Made by a program: the position numbers and the translations under genes. From contig CM076259.1 of NCBI GenBank assembly GCA_038380795.1, forward strand, positions 23,852,977-23,916,976: DNA of 64,000 nucleotides, given 5' to 3'. Within the stretch, counting starts at the first letter, position 1, and every line of letters starts with the position of its first letter. This DNA comes from Pyrocephalus nanus (taxonomy: Eukaryota > Chordata > Aves > Passeriformes > Tyrannidae). The notes below the pieces were generated by a model, which saw only the letters and a program-made list of their open reading frames with translations, was not told the DNA's origin and ran no database searches. Shown piece after piece: positions 47,681-58,600 of this stretch.

Positions 47681-48800
47681 TGGCTCTGGAGGGGACCACA
47701 TGGGGGCCCTTCAACAGTAGTAGCCCTAGCAGGCAGCAGGCACCACGTGTGATTTTTCTCCTCAGCTGACTTTCAGTTACACAGACAGACAGACATGTAC
47801 TGATGAAAGGCACTGTGAAACTATAATTCCACCAGTGGAGTCTCCTCAAGATCTTTCTCCAACCCTTAGCACCTCATCTTTCTGTGCTCATTCTGCCTTT
47901 GGTGACTTAATATTTCTTGCACAGCTCACCATCAAGAGCTGCTGCTTGGCAATCTTTTTTTAGGAGGCCTTTGGGCTGCACAGGAAGGAGACGCACTGAG
48001 AACAAGAGAAAAGTGGGAAAGGAGGCCAAGTGGGAGAAATGGAGAGCAGCTCGTTTAGGTGCATGCTGGAGACAGTTGCAGGCAAAGGAAAAAGAGGAGA
48101 GAGAGAGTGAGAGACAGTGAGTGGCAAGAAAAGGGCCACTGAGAAATCAAGAGGGACACAGAAAGTAGAGAGATAGGGAAGGAGATAAGGAGGGAGCATG
48201 ACAGAGAGCTGAAATCAGAAAGGGTGTTTCCATTCGTATTTTTATCTGATCCAAAAATGTGCTCACATAAGAAAAAAAAATACCAGCTTAGAGAAAGAAC
48301 AGCTCAGACAGCAAGAAAAGAGGTTTTGACAGAACAGCCAACTTAGGAAAGAGCTGTCTGCATAAGTGATCAGCTCAAACCACATTGACAACTCACACTC
48401 TGCAACATTCACTCTGATCCAGACTCCTCTGATCCAGACTCTTTGGTCCTGGTTTCACTGACTGGACTATCTGGGTCACTACCACCGTATCAAGGTGGTT
48501 AGTCTGATTTCTCAGACTCAAACTATCCCAGCATCATATGCAGTTTTGGGGATACACCAGCCCCCTCAGTGCAAACATAGGGCTTTCTAACCTGTCTGGC
48601 ATGGCAATTTCCTTGATGAATGTGGCCCAGACTTGTTTCAAATTTTGTTTAACAGCTTTACCCTTGAAAGACTGGAGGAGAAGAAGTGATCTTAATTTGA
48701 GAGGAGGGAGTCAATAAGCTTCTTTTCATTAGATAATGACTCTGCCTGCACTGTACTCAGATTTGACTGTAAGCCCCTTCCATAAAGTAAAATATTTTGG
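47681..48800. other. Unique noncoding DNA with small repeats
   Basis: A GA-rich patch lies at about 48090-48125. The 15-mer CTCTGATCCAGACTC is present twice in perfect tandem (48412-48441). No gene was recognised. Confidence 0.55.
48412..48441 (+). repeat. Perfect 2x15-base tandem duplication
   Basis: CTCTGATCCAGACTC occurs twice head to tail with no mismatch. This is likely a recent slippage duplication, as both copies are still identical. Confidence 0.9.
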
Positions 48801-48805
48801 TTTGG

Positions 48806-48857
48806 CTGTGTGTGTGCGTGTGTGTTTGTGTGGGGGTGTGTGTGTGTGTGTCTGTGT
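48806..48857 (+). repeat. Interrupted (TG)n microsatellite
   Basis: About 52 bases of TG repeats with interruptions (GCGTG, TTTG, GGGGG, TCTG). It encodes a V/C run in a 60-codon frame, which is meaningless as protein. It is likely polymorphic. Confidence 0.9.
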
Positions 48858-49124
48858 TAAAGGAAGAAATAGATCAAATTCAAGAAAGTGCTGAACACTC
48901 CTGCCCTTTGCTTTGTTGGTTATTTGTCCTCACTGGCAACTGGCCTCCCTCAGAGAATGCAGGCTTGCGGATGAAATGAAATACAATACAACTGTATTTT
49001 GTATAGCATCTCTCAAGTAAACAGGATCACAATTGCTCTGCAGGCTAAGTGATAAAAAACAGCACAGAGAGAAGAAAATTAAGAGACAGAAATGACAGAA
49101 GAAAACCAGCTACTTCCAGAGGAA
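48858..49124. other. Noncoding DNA, no gene seen
   Basis: Single-copy-looking sequence between the TG tract and the SINE. Confidence 0.5.
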
Positions 49125-49127
49125 GGA

Positions 49128-49380
49128 AGCACAGCTCTGTGGCTAAGGCTCTGGGTTGGGAAATGACAGGCACTGGCTTAGCTCTTAGAGCTGCTGCAGA
49201 CTTCGTGCTTTGACCTTGAACAACCTGCCTAACTTTGAACAACCTGCCTGATCTTACCAGGGCTCAGTTTTCAGTGCAAGACTTCTGCCTATTAACTCTT
49301 CCATGTCTTGGGAAGTCAGAGATGACTGCATTCATGTCTTTGGGGTGCTTTGACACTACCCAGGCAAGGATTTACATGGC
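49128..49380 (+). mobile_element. Near full-length MIR-like core-SINE
   Basis: Head, core and tail are in order. GGCTAAGGCTCTGGGTTGGG and then GGCACTGGCTTAGCTCT give the tRNA-like head; CAGACTTCGTGCTTTGACCT and then TGAACAA give the core (CTTCCTGTGTGACCTTGGGCAA); GGCTCAGTTTTCAGTGCAAG leads to GCATTCATGTCTTTGGGGTG and CTTTGACACTAC as tail. A 19-base period duplication (TTGAACAACCTGCCT at 49216-49230 and 49235-49249) interrupts the core. It is ancient and inactive. Confidence 0.72.
49216..49249 (+). repeat. 19-base-period tandem duplication inside the SINE
   Basis: TTGAACAACCTGCCT occurs twice, 19 bases apart and identical, inside the SINE core. The arrangement suggests a later slippage duplication after insertion. 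Confidence 0.88.
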
Positions 49381-50395
49381 TGTCTGGCTGGCTGGGTGGA
49401 AGTGTGCTAGAAGGTAGTGGAATGCGGAGTGATTTGAATCTTTCAGGATGCCAGTAACTAAAAAAGAATCACAATAACTGAGCATGATGATGCCACTGGA
49501 ACAGTTTAGCTAGTGGTGTTGAAACAAAGAGGTGAGAAGCAAATTTCATTGCAGTAGGACAGCCTTGCCTCATACCTAGTGTGACAGCAGGAGGCGGCAG
49601 CCATTCTATCCCTTAAAAGCAGTTTTACTCTGAGGACAAATATTAAGGAATGGAGTAGCTGCCAGTGACAGAACTGTCTGAGCATGTTAAATTTGGGTAG
49701 CACGTGGTATGGTGGTCATTTATAACCATGATGGTAACAGTACAAAACATATCGCTTATCACTATCAGAGGGTTGGGAAGGATGGTTAGAAAAATGCCTT
49801 GCAATCTGCTGCTGAGCAGCTCAAATACAAAAAAGCGTGAGAAGTGATGACCCAAATGGCTAATGAACGTGTTTCATTACATGTTGACTGTGAACAGCAG
49901 GCTGACATAATACTTTTCAAAATAAGACATGATTTAGAAAGCAGTTTCCATTTTTTTTGAACAACCGAGTTGTCTGTTTCAGTGAAGAAGGGGCTGCTGC
50001 ACTCTCCAGCCTGACTGTGGAGAGGAGAGGATGTAGCATACCTTGCAAATATTGATTTCTAGGGGTCCAAACATTCCCCTCCCTGTCACAAGTTCAGTCT
50101 CCTGTTCTGCTTTAAGGTGCATAACTAACAATGGATGTACAGAAGAAGGGAAGGCATGAGCAGGTAGTTGGCTGAGACACATCCTTTTCACAAGACAGAG
50201 GAGAGAAAATCCCAGTTATTAGAAGTTAGTTCCTTGCTTCTGTCCCGTGCTAGAGGGACCTGTGTGTGTTCAGTGTCTCCACTTAAGTAGACTCTGCAGG
50301 GAAGCATGACTAAGTTTGGGAATATCAATAGGGTTTTTAAATCTCCTAGAGATATTTTCTATCCTGACAGAGTTTCCTGGAAATGGATGCTTCAG
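49381..50395. other. Unique noncoding DNA, no gene seen
   Basis: Frames are all about 70 codons or fewer and unrecognised. No repeats were named. Confidence 0.5.
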
Positions 50396-50400
50396 ATTGA

Positions 50401-50712
50401 CAGCTCAGCAGGTATCACACTGATCTTGCTTTCGTGCCAGCTGTGGGAAGCATAGACTCATCTCCTACAGATCTCTCTTCTTACACAGGATATTCCTCCT
50501 CTCCTTCCCATGGCCCCAAGTCGGAACCAAGCTATGAACAGGAGCACCATTTTCCTCAGCCTCCAGAAGTAGCATGCACGAAGTCAGACACATCTCATGT
50601 GCATCACCATAGCAACAAGATCAGGCCCGGCATGGAAAATGAGGGGCAACAGGAAAAAATACGGGAGAGGGCTCTGCAGATAAGGGATAGTTGCTTCTGC
50701 CTTGCCTGGTGA
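50401..50712 (+). other. Protein-like open frame, unrecognised
   Basis: About 103 codons run from just after a TGA (50398-50400) to TGA at 50710-50712, with no early ATG. The reading is Ser/Pro/Tyr-rich (SSPTDLSSYTGYSSSPSHG), then His-rich, then charged (ENEGQQEKIRERALQIRD). It resembles a disordered segment more than random DNA, yet I recognise no family. The upstream AG (CTCAGCAG at 50404-50411) lacks a pyrimidine tract. It could be an exon fragment or chance. Confidence 0.22.
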
Positions 50713-52970
50713 CAGGCAGCATTAAGCAAGAGAAACATGTGGGAGTGACGTCCATCTGTGCCACTGCTGAGGCAGAGAGAGGCCTGTATTTTGAGCCCCT
50801 TGAGCCTGCCAGACGTTAGCATCTTTATCATTTAATTGCAACACCACGTTGGTCCGAGAGCCCAAATCACAGCTGCACTGAAGTCTTTATTCCTTACCCT
50901 GGTATTTCAGCCTTGCTGCAGAAACTCTTATCTGTTGTGGCGCTTCTAACAACATTAACTCCAACCAGTAACATTAAAAACAACGGACCAGCTGCCTCAT
51001 GCCCGAGTTCCTGAGAGCTGACCAGGCCTGTGATGGTAACTGGAGGAAGCTTACACAACTGTTTTAGGCATGGCTCATCAGTGTTCCTGCACACTTCACA
51101 TGAGCTCTTGCAACCTCACCAATGACTCCTTGATCTCTTCTTGAGCTTGAGTTACCTCCCTCTGTCACAAAGTGTCCCTGGCTGCAATGCAGTATGAGAT
51201 ACATCCCCCTGAGACCCTCCACTACCTCATCCCCTTTGTTCAGACTGGGACACGAAATTCAGAGTTGCTACTATGCCTGAGAAGTAACTTCCACTGTCTT
51301 CTTCTAAGTGTGCCCAAAGTAGACAAGTGGCAAAAATCATTAGAAAGCCAAAATATTGACACTTTGAGGAAAGCCTCCCTTCAGGGATGTGAATACTATT
51401 GGTATCAGCTCACAAAGCTTGATACAGTAGTATACATGGCCCTGATTTCCATGCTGACTTCTTCCCCTGATCAGGGATCTACAGAAATGATTAAGAAGCT
51501 GCTATCAATTGTTGCTAAGGGGAAGGAGGTTCTTTACATGACAGCAGAAGGTTTTGGAACTGAGGGGAGGTCAAGTTCAATCTAACTCCTCCAGATGAAT
51601 GTAAATTATTTTTTTTTATGCATCTGTCATTATCTATTTTAGCAAAGCCAATTAAATCACAATCAGGTGCTGTGGCCATCCTGCCTTCTTCCCTACCACC
51701 CTCCCAGACAGGAGCATCTGTAAAGTTTTCACCCGGGAAAACCCACATCTTAGCAGATGATGTTGCTCTCTGGAGTCTCGCCTTTATATCCAGGATTTCA
51801 GCCTCTCTCAGCAACATCCAGACTTCATCCCTCCTTGGCTGTACTCATGTTACTTCTTCTTGCAGTAAGGCAATCAGACTATAAGCTTTTTTTTTTTTTT
51901 CCAGATTCCCTGCTTAACTTCAGACAGACCCATGTAGCTTTAAGTAGCACATTACAGTAATGAGGGGCCATGACTATTTCTGAGAATATGCCCTCCTTCC
52001 CATTAGTAACCCCCCATGATAAGCAGCTCCATCTTCTATGCTGCCAGCAGTCACTTGCAGGCCACTGGAGCTGCAAAGAAGGACAGAGCAGCCTGTCATA
52101 AAGAAAAAGTGAGAGGAGTGCATAAACTGGGAGAGAGGGTGGGGGAAGGAATAAGCATTGACAGTCAAAATGCGAAAAAGATGAAATGCAATTTTTCTTA
52201 AAATGCCTGGAGACAAGACAGATCTCCCGGCTTCCTTCCCCTCCCTTGCCCTCCTGCCTGAAAAGAGAAGAGGTAGTTAACATAGGAAAGCCCCTCAAAT
52301 AAGGCCTGACAGCCACATATTCAGAAACTGATGGCATTTCCCTAAACACTGTTTGTAAAATGGTAATTATCCAGCAGGCAGTGACAGCTGGCACTTAGCA
52401 CTGAGAGAGAACATGAGCGGACAAGAAGAAAGGGATCCTGCCGTAATTGAACAAAGGGTAAAAAAATATATAAAACATAATCAGAAAAATACAAAGATTG
52501 CTAGCTGTGCTAATAGGTCACTTCAGCCTCTTGGTTCATCTTGAAGTGATTGAGTTTGAATGCAGATTCAGACTCCAAATCATTCCATTGGGAGCAGCAC
52601 CTCTGAGGGGAGCAGCAAGAGCAGCAAACCCGAGGGGTTAAGCAGCCAGTAGCAAGCACAAGGGTGCAAAACTGATGACCAGCTTCATTACCAAGTGTCT
52701 GGAGCACCTGTTTTCCAACTTATGTCATAAGATTAGCTATTGGTAATGAGAGCTTCTGGGTAGACATTTCCTCCCTTCTTAATATCAACTCAGCTATGCT
52801 ACAACATGGCAAAATGGAGTACTTCAAGAAAGCATCCAGACTGGACAAAGCAATGTGCTTGAGCTGGAGAGAGAGATGGCTAAGTTGATCTTCTACTCCC
52901 TTGCTATTAAACAAAAAATCTACTTCTGGGATTCTTTTTTAAGACAATGGAGGACTCTGTCAGTTCAGCT
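50713..52970. other. Unique noncoding DNA, no gene seen
   Basis: Frames 51172-51585 (137 codons, +) and 51879-52394 (171 codons, minus, entering the T14 run at 51887-51900) have no recognised domain. 52330-52490 is AT-rich with a few element-like words. No repeats were named. Confidence 0.45.
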
Positions 52971-52974
52971 ATCA

Positions 52975-53070
52975 GCTATGGCATATCTCCTGCATGGCCT
53001 TGGGTATGTCTCTTCTTTCTTTGCCTTGATTCTTTACCTGTGTAATGTGTTGTGAGTTGTTGTTGCTTTG
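52975..53070 (+). mobile_element. MIR-like core-SINE fragment
   Basis: CTGCATGGCCTTGGGTATGT, CTCTTCTTTCTTTGCCTTGA and then TTCTTTACCTGTGTAATGTG with GTTGTGAG correspond to the core GTGACCTTGGGCAAGTCAC, TTCTCTGTGCCTCAGTTTC, CTCATCTGTAAAATG and GTTGTGAGG. It is partial, diverged and inactive. Confidence 0.68.
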
Positions 53071-54045
53071 CCATACACTCAAACTGAGGTCTTTTTCCTA
53101 TTATGTCCTACCCAAAATCTAGGAAGGCCCTGGACTGAACTAGAGTCTTTAAGCATGATAAGTAATACACATGAAGATATCTTCCCTCATATCAGAGTCA
53201 CACTCAAAGAGAATAACAGAAGCAGAATGAAAATGAACAGGGTGGTATCTTTGAACTTAAGGGCTTCCAAACTCGCATTCTCAGGCCATCTTATTCACTT
53301 TCTCTTTACTTTAATTAGGATGTTATCTCCCTTCAGCCTGCAGTTGAGAACACTCTGATCTCTCCAGAATGCTTCATGAGTTATTACTTTTGCCCAGATC
53401 CTGTCTGGAAAGGTTACTGCCAGAGTCCAGCAGCATGTACATTTGATCACAACCCACGATATGCCCCTGAGTCACTCAGTGAATAACGGGCTAGCAGTCC
53501 TAACAAATGATGCTCTGATGAGTGTAGTCAGACAAGGACATGCAATGGAGCGCTAGAAGATGGGAAGGAGCTCTGCCTCTCTCCTTTGAACCAGGAATCA
53601 GCTTGGCACATAGCTAGTTCATGCCTAGGATAAGACAGAAGTGTCACCCAAACTTCTTGTCATCCCTTGCCGTTCTTCTTTGCCACTGCTTCTCCTTTAT
53701 CAAAAGACACTACCCATGAGAAAGATATAATTGTCCTAATTGACATAATCCATACAATTTAAGGAATTGAGGGCAAAAATCTTAAAGCTGCTGAATTTCT
53801 ATTAAGCACACCTTCTTTCTTTACCCTGTTTTAATTCTGTTTTACTAGGTGTTGCTAGGACTTGTTTCATCACAGCAAACGACCTCTAAGCTTCTTTTTA
53901 TGCTATATTCTCCTTGGTGCCAGGTTTGTATGTTAATAATTTTCTCAGCACCCATGCACATTTAAAATAAGATAGATTTTCTCTGCTGCAGACAGATACA
54001 CCTCTTCACAGTAATTCATTATGCTACTATCTCCAAAGCTGTTTC
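53071..54045. other. Unique noncoding DNA, no gene seen
   Basis: A 96-codon frame (53068-53358) is unrecognised. Otherwise AT-leaning single-copy sequence. Confidence 0.5.
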
Positions 54046-54049
54046 TTTG

Positions 54050-54610
54050 AGAAATATGCGTAGAGACTTGTATTAACAGTGTAGAGTTTTCATGACGATA
54101 ACTGATGATTTGTTTGACTAGGTCCCTTATGTATCAATCTAACTATTTTGTAGTTTGCCTATGATTTATTTTTGACTGTCTTAATAAAGTTCAAATATTA
54201 CTTTCAGTAATCAATCTGTTTTCTATAACCTACTGTTAAATTCTTTTTTTAATGAGAGTTTGAGTAAAGAATTAATCCTACAAAACTACTGATCTGAAAG
54301 TTATCAATATATTTCTAAATGGCCGAGTACAAGTAAATTGAAAAGTGAGATTTTTACCACCAGTTGACATTAAAATATATGCATGTTTTCAAGTACAAAG
54401 TAATTACTTTAAGCAGTAATAGAGGATTTCTCATAAGATATATTAAAGAAACACCAACAATGAAATTGCTAATGTTGCAATTTAATTATAAACCCTTCTA
54501 TATGCCAGCACATTTTCACTATTACTTTTGTTGCCAGTCTTGATCTGTAGCATGCTGTCTAACGCAATTTACTTTGCGCTTTTTTTTTGTTACAAATTAC
54601 TTTCATAGCT
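54050..54610. promoter_or_regulatory. AT-rich candidate conserved noncoding block
   Basis: About 560 bases, strongly AT-rich with very few open codons and dense homeodomain-type words: CAGTAATCAATCTG, AGAATTAATCCTAC, GTAATTACTTTAAGCAGTAA and TTTAATTATAAACC, plus TATATGCATG. CpGs remain at CATGACGATAACTG, GGCCGAGTAC, TAACGCAATTTAC and TTTGCGC. No repeat family matches. Either an enhancer block or simply AT-rich neutral DNA. Confidence 0.35.
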
Positions 54611-56240
54611 TCTGCTTATCTGCCATATATGGAAAAGCACAGACACACAAAAGATGATACATGACAGTGATTAAGGTTGAAAAAAAAAATATGAGAGCAA
54701 CATCAGGCTATGTGAAAACTTCTCTGTAGCCACATACTGAAAGGGGGTAACACTTACCTGCAGGAGCCTAGCAGTAAGACCAGTAATTCAGTTGTAACTT
54801 TGGAAAGTAATTTTAGTGTAGCCATTATAAAGTAGCTACAGATGATTTCTGAGTAAACATGCATATTCTTTATCATTATTAATGCATTTACCACAGACTC
54901 CTTTGTTTCCATGCAAGGTTCCATGTACAATCTAGCTTGGCTATTTCCTGACTTAAGCACACTGAAGTTTAACAGTTTCTTGATACAACAGATAGTTTCA
55001 CTGATATTAAAGGTTAGAAAAGAAGAGCTTAAATCACCTAGGAGTTCTCTCTGAGAGATGCAGTGAGACATTTCACCCATAAATTCCCCATTTTTGACTC
55101 AAAAACTTATGAGAGAAGAAAAGAAAATGTTTTAGAAAGACATCTGTTGATGATTTAAAAACTGCAAGTGGTGTAGAGCTGAACACATCCTTGGATAATT
55201 GAATTTATTTTATTAAATGAATTCAGGCAATACACAGATTCCTGTACACACATATGCACACACTCATACACTCAAAATAAAAGCACCTTAATGATTCTCT
55301 CTGTCACAATAATAGCTAGTACAACTCACTGGGCTTTGGTGACTGTCCAAGTATACTCACTACTGATGGAGGAAACCTTTCCTGGTTTTGCTCTCTAAAA
55401 TCCACCTGGCACTCAGCACAACTACTTAACCCATATTAGTTTCAGAAAGCACTCCTAATGCTGTTTCAAGTTTAGGAAGACGCAGCACATCACCATGAGC
55501 AAGGTTTCTGTCACTGTCAGGGAGTTATTCTGTTGTCACTGTCAGATGGCCATGATGGCTTGTTCAGCTTTTATTTGGGGCTTGCAAAAAACTGGAGTTC
55601 AAGGTAAGTCACAAGGAGAGGTGCAGGCAGAATCAAGCTTGTCCTGTGCACAGCCCTAGACTATCAGATGTGAAGCAGATCTGGCAACCATATAGCAGGG
55701 TTGATGCTCCACCTCTTATCAGGCATCAAATACCCGTCGGACCAGCATAAAACCAAAAACATGGACTAAAGTTGAGTACACCTCTAAGGCTTTCAAACCC
55801 AAACTGGGTGATTCTCAGCAGTTCTGGTTATAGAAAGAAAAATCGTCTTCCTGTCTGCCCCTTCTCCACCCACAGCCCTTGCTGGAGGACAGACAGGAGG
55901 AGGACAGTGCAGGAAGCATGGAGAGGTGTGTTTGTGCACATGCTCAGGCACAAGTGCATTAGCATGAAAGCACACTCAAGTGGAGGTGAAATGAAGACAA
56001 AGAGAGACAAGAGGTCACAGAGAAATAAAGGATCAATAATCAGCAGGCAAATGTGGAAAAGTAAGAGAAATGGCTCAAGAGGGAGAAAACAGATAAGAAA
56101 GAAAGAGAGAGAAAGCATTTGGACTAATTGGCGGTACAGGCCAGGAGACATTCAGTCTCCAGGTATGCAAGGGAACATTAGGAATCGAGTGCAAACACTC
56201 ACACATGCAGTACCACACACTGAAATAGGCACAAATGGCA
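54611..56240. other. Unique noncoding DNA, no gene seen
   Basis: A 108-codon minus-strand frame (54754-55080) is unrecognised. A small CA/TA patch lies near 55245-55272. A 190-codon + frame (55772-56344) runs into the antisense CR1 and is Arg/Lys-rich from purine bias, so it is judged noncoding. Confidence 0.45.
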
Positions 56241-56244
56241 AATC

Positions 56245-56765
56245 ACAGACTCATTTGGGTGAGACCTCTGGTGCATCATCCAGGCTATTGCTGCACATTG
56301 CGGCAGATCTGATTACACCTAAACCATCCCTGACAGATAGGTGACTCATCTCTGCCTTGAATATCTCCAGTGCTGGTGGCTCTGTAGCCTGCCTTGGCAG
56401 CCTGCTCTGTCACCAAACTGTTCCTAGAGTTATAAAGTTTTTCCTCATATTTTTTTACTAAATGTTCCCTGCTGCACCTCAGGACCATTATGTCTTAGGC
56501 CTGTTTATACCAACCACTGAGAAAAATGGTTCCCTGTCCTCTCAGTAGCATTTCTTTATGGATTTGCAGACAGTGATTACATCTCCCTTCACACATCTTT
56601 CCTCCTCAGTGAAAATATAGCAGCCTTCCTAATCTTCTCATTTACACTACACTTTTTAAACCTATCAGCATTTTTGTCACTCTTCCTGGAGCTTCCTCCA
56701 ACACGTTGTGGTTTTGGGACTGAGTGGAGACAGCATTAATTCAGCTTCCTGCCATGTCCAGTCAT
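56245..56765 (-). mobile_element. Antisense CR1 LINE, ~520-base 3' portion
   Basis: Landmarks appear in antisense order: AACCATCCCTGACAGATAGG; ATCTCCAGTGCTGGTGGCTC; TGCCTTGGCAGCCTGCTCTG; AGTTTTTCCTCATATTTTTT; TGCTGCACCTCAGGACCATT; then CTAATCTTCTCATTTACAC and ATTTTTGTCACTCTTCCTGG. This is the standard CR1 layout of turtles and birds. Substitutions are frequent, so it is old, but the run is almost gap-free. No complete protein frame remains. Confidence 0.85.
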
Positions 56766-58600
56766 GAAAGGTTGAAGATTGGCTTTTATTCTCTTTCCTG
56801 AATACCATTTGCTGTCTGAATACCTCCTACTTTATCCTCCTGAAAGGACACTATGTGCAGAGACAAACACAGACATGCGAGCACATACCTGCCCACCTAT
56901 TTAATATGTTTTTTATATTCTTTTATTTTATATAAAATATAGATTGATACAAGTTCCTTGTCTAGTAGAGGTTTCAGCATTAAAAGCTGCCTTAGAAGAC
57001 AAGCTGGGCCTGCTGTGATGAAGAGTACCTGAAGGAGTGGAGGTTGAGGAAGACGATGATGTCACATTACACATCGGAAGAAGCCCCATTTGATGGTACC
57101 CTGATGGTTGACTGAACACTGAACACTATTCAAATCTGTGCAGACCATATCTATTTCAGAGTGCTCATTTGTCTTCCAGACCCCTGTATACTGCATTCAT
57201 CATTCTTTGCTCCTCATTTAAAGCCTCCACTTACATGACTGGTTATCCCAGCGCTCAACAGGTCTGCCCCCTATTGTTAAAGTGATGTGCACAAATGGCT
57301 TCTACACAATGCAAAAATGCCTTTGGCATTATGATTTTAGCTGCAAATGGATAACCTACATGGGGAAAAATCAAGAAAGGAAGGACTGACTAGGTCATTT
57401 GAGATATTATGCAGCTGCCTCCAATTGCTCACTTCAGTTTCTGAAAAGCCTCTTGGGGATGGAATTAGAAGATGGACCTTTAAAAACATCTGGAGAGAAT
57501 ATCCACTAGAGCACCCAAGAATGCCATAGTATTTCCTTTATGGATTTCACTGAACGAGCAAGTCCTAAGTAAAATGCATCACAAACACAATATACCAGGT
57601 CTTGGTGAAAAGACATTAGGAAAATAAAGGGACAATCATTTCAAAGGTTCCCTGATTTACATCTACAATCAGCTGCACAAAAGCATGACATTTCTCTGCT
57701 TAACAGCCTGATCTGCTGGCACTGTGACATACTCTACCAGTGTGCCACTGGCCACTTGTTTGCCCCGTCCTACTTAGAAGCAGAGGGTGGGATGAACAGA
57801 CAGGATTTAAGCTCTAGGGGTTGTTTCTGCTCTTGGGTCAGGCTCTGAGAAACTAACCTATATCTGATTATAGCTACAGCCTTATTGCCAATGACAGCAA
57901 CTTATAGATGTGTCTGTGTGGCAGACTAATGGTCAATAATATTTCTTTTCAATAACTTACTGCAAAATCAAGCCCGGCATAGTGTTTATTAAGTTTCATG
58001 GAATTTCCCTGTCTGTTCTGGAAACTCTAGGATTTTACCAAATTGCACCAGTCTTAAAAGAAAATCTGAAAAATCAGTTAAGAAACAGAGAAGCATCTCA
58101 TTCCTTACAGAGAAAAGAATATGAGTTGTAAAATGTCATTGCTTTGATGTGCTGGCAAACATCCTGGAATCATTCGACCAAAGATAACTATGTTTATAAA
58201 TATTTGGGATATGAAGATACTGTATATAAATTGCATTTTTATTATTATTATAAATGTGTGGGGGTTTTTTACAAAAAAAAAAAAAAGGAAAACCAGCTCT
58301 GCAGTATATTCTAATACATACATTATAGTGCTTTGTGCTGTGCATAGCATGTTTTAATAAGGAAGAAACTGAATTCTACTTTCTCCCTATCCCTTGATCA
58401 ATGCAAAGTGGCTGTTCTCTTCTCAACTTCTCCCAGCAAGAGGTGCTGAGAGACTGGTGGAACAGCACTGGAGTTGCCTGCAGCTATGGCAGCACAGGTG
58501 AGCAGTACTCTGAAGATCCCTCTCTCTTGAGGCTTTGTGCTACTGACCCATAACCCCTTTATCTAAGAATCTCCCATGTAAAATCAATAACAATAATAAA
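56766..58600. other. Unique noncoding DNA, no gene seen
   Basis: An AT patch lies at 56905-56945 and an AT-rich segment with an A14 run at 58190-58290. Frames are short and unrecognised. Confidence 0.5.

Noticed and set aside
55772..56344. 190-codon open frame on the + strand
   Set aside because: It is Arg/Lys-rich from purine bias and its end overlaps an antisense CR1 element, so it is not a gene.
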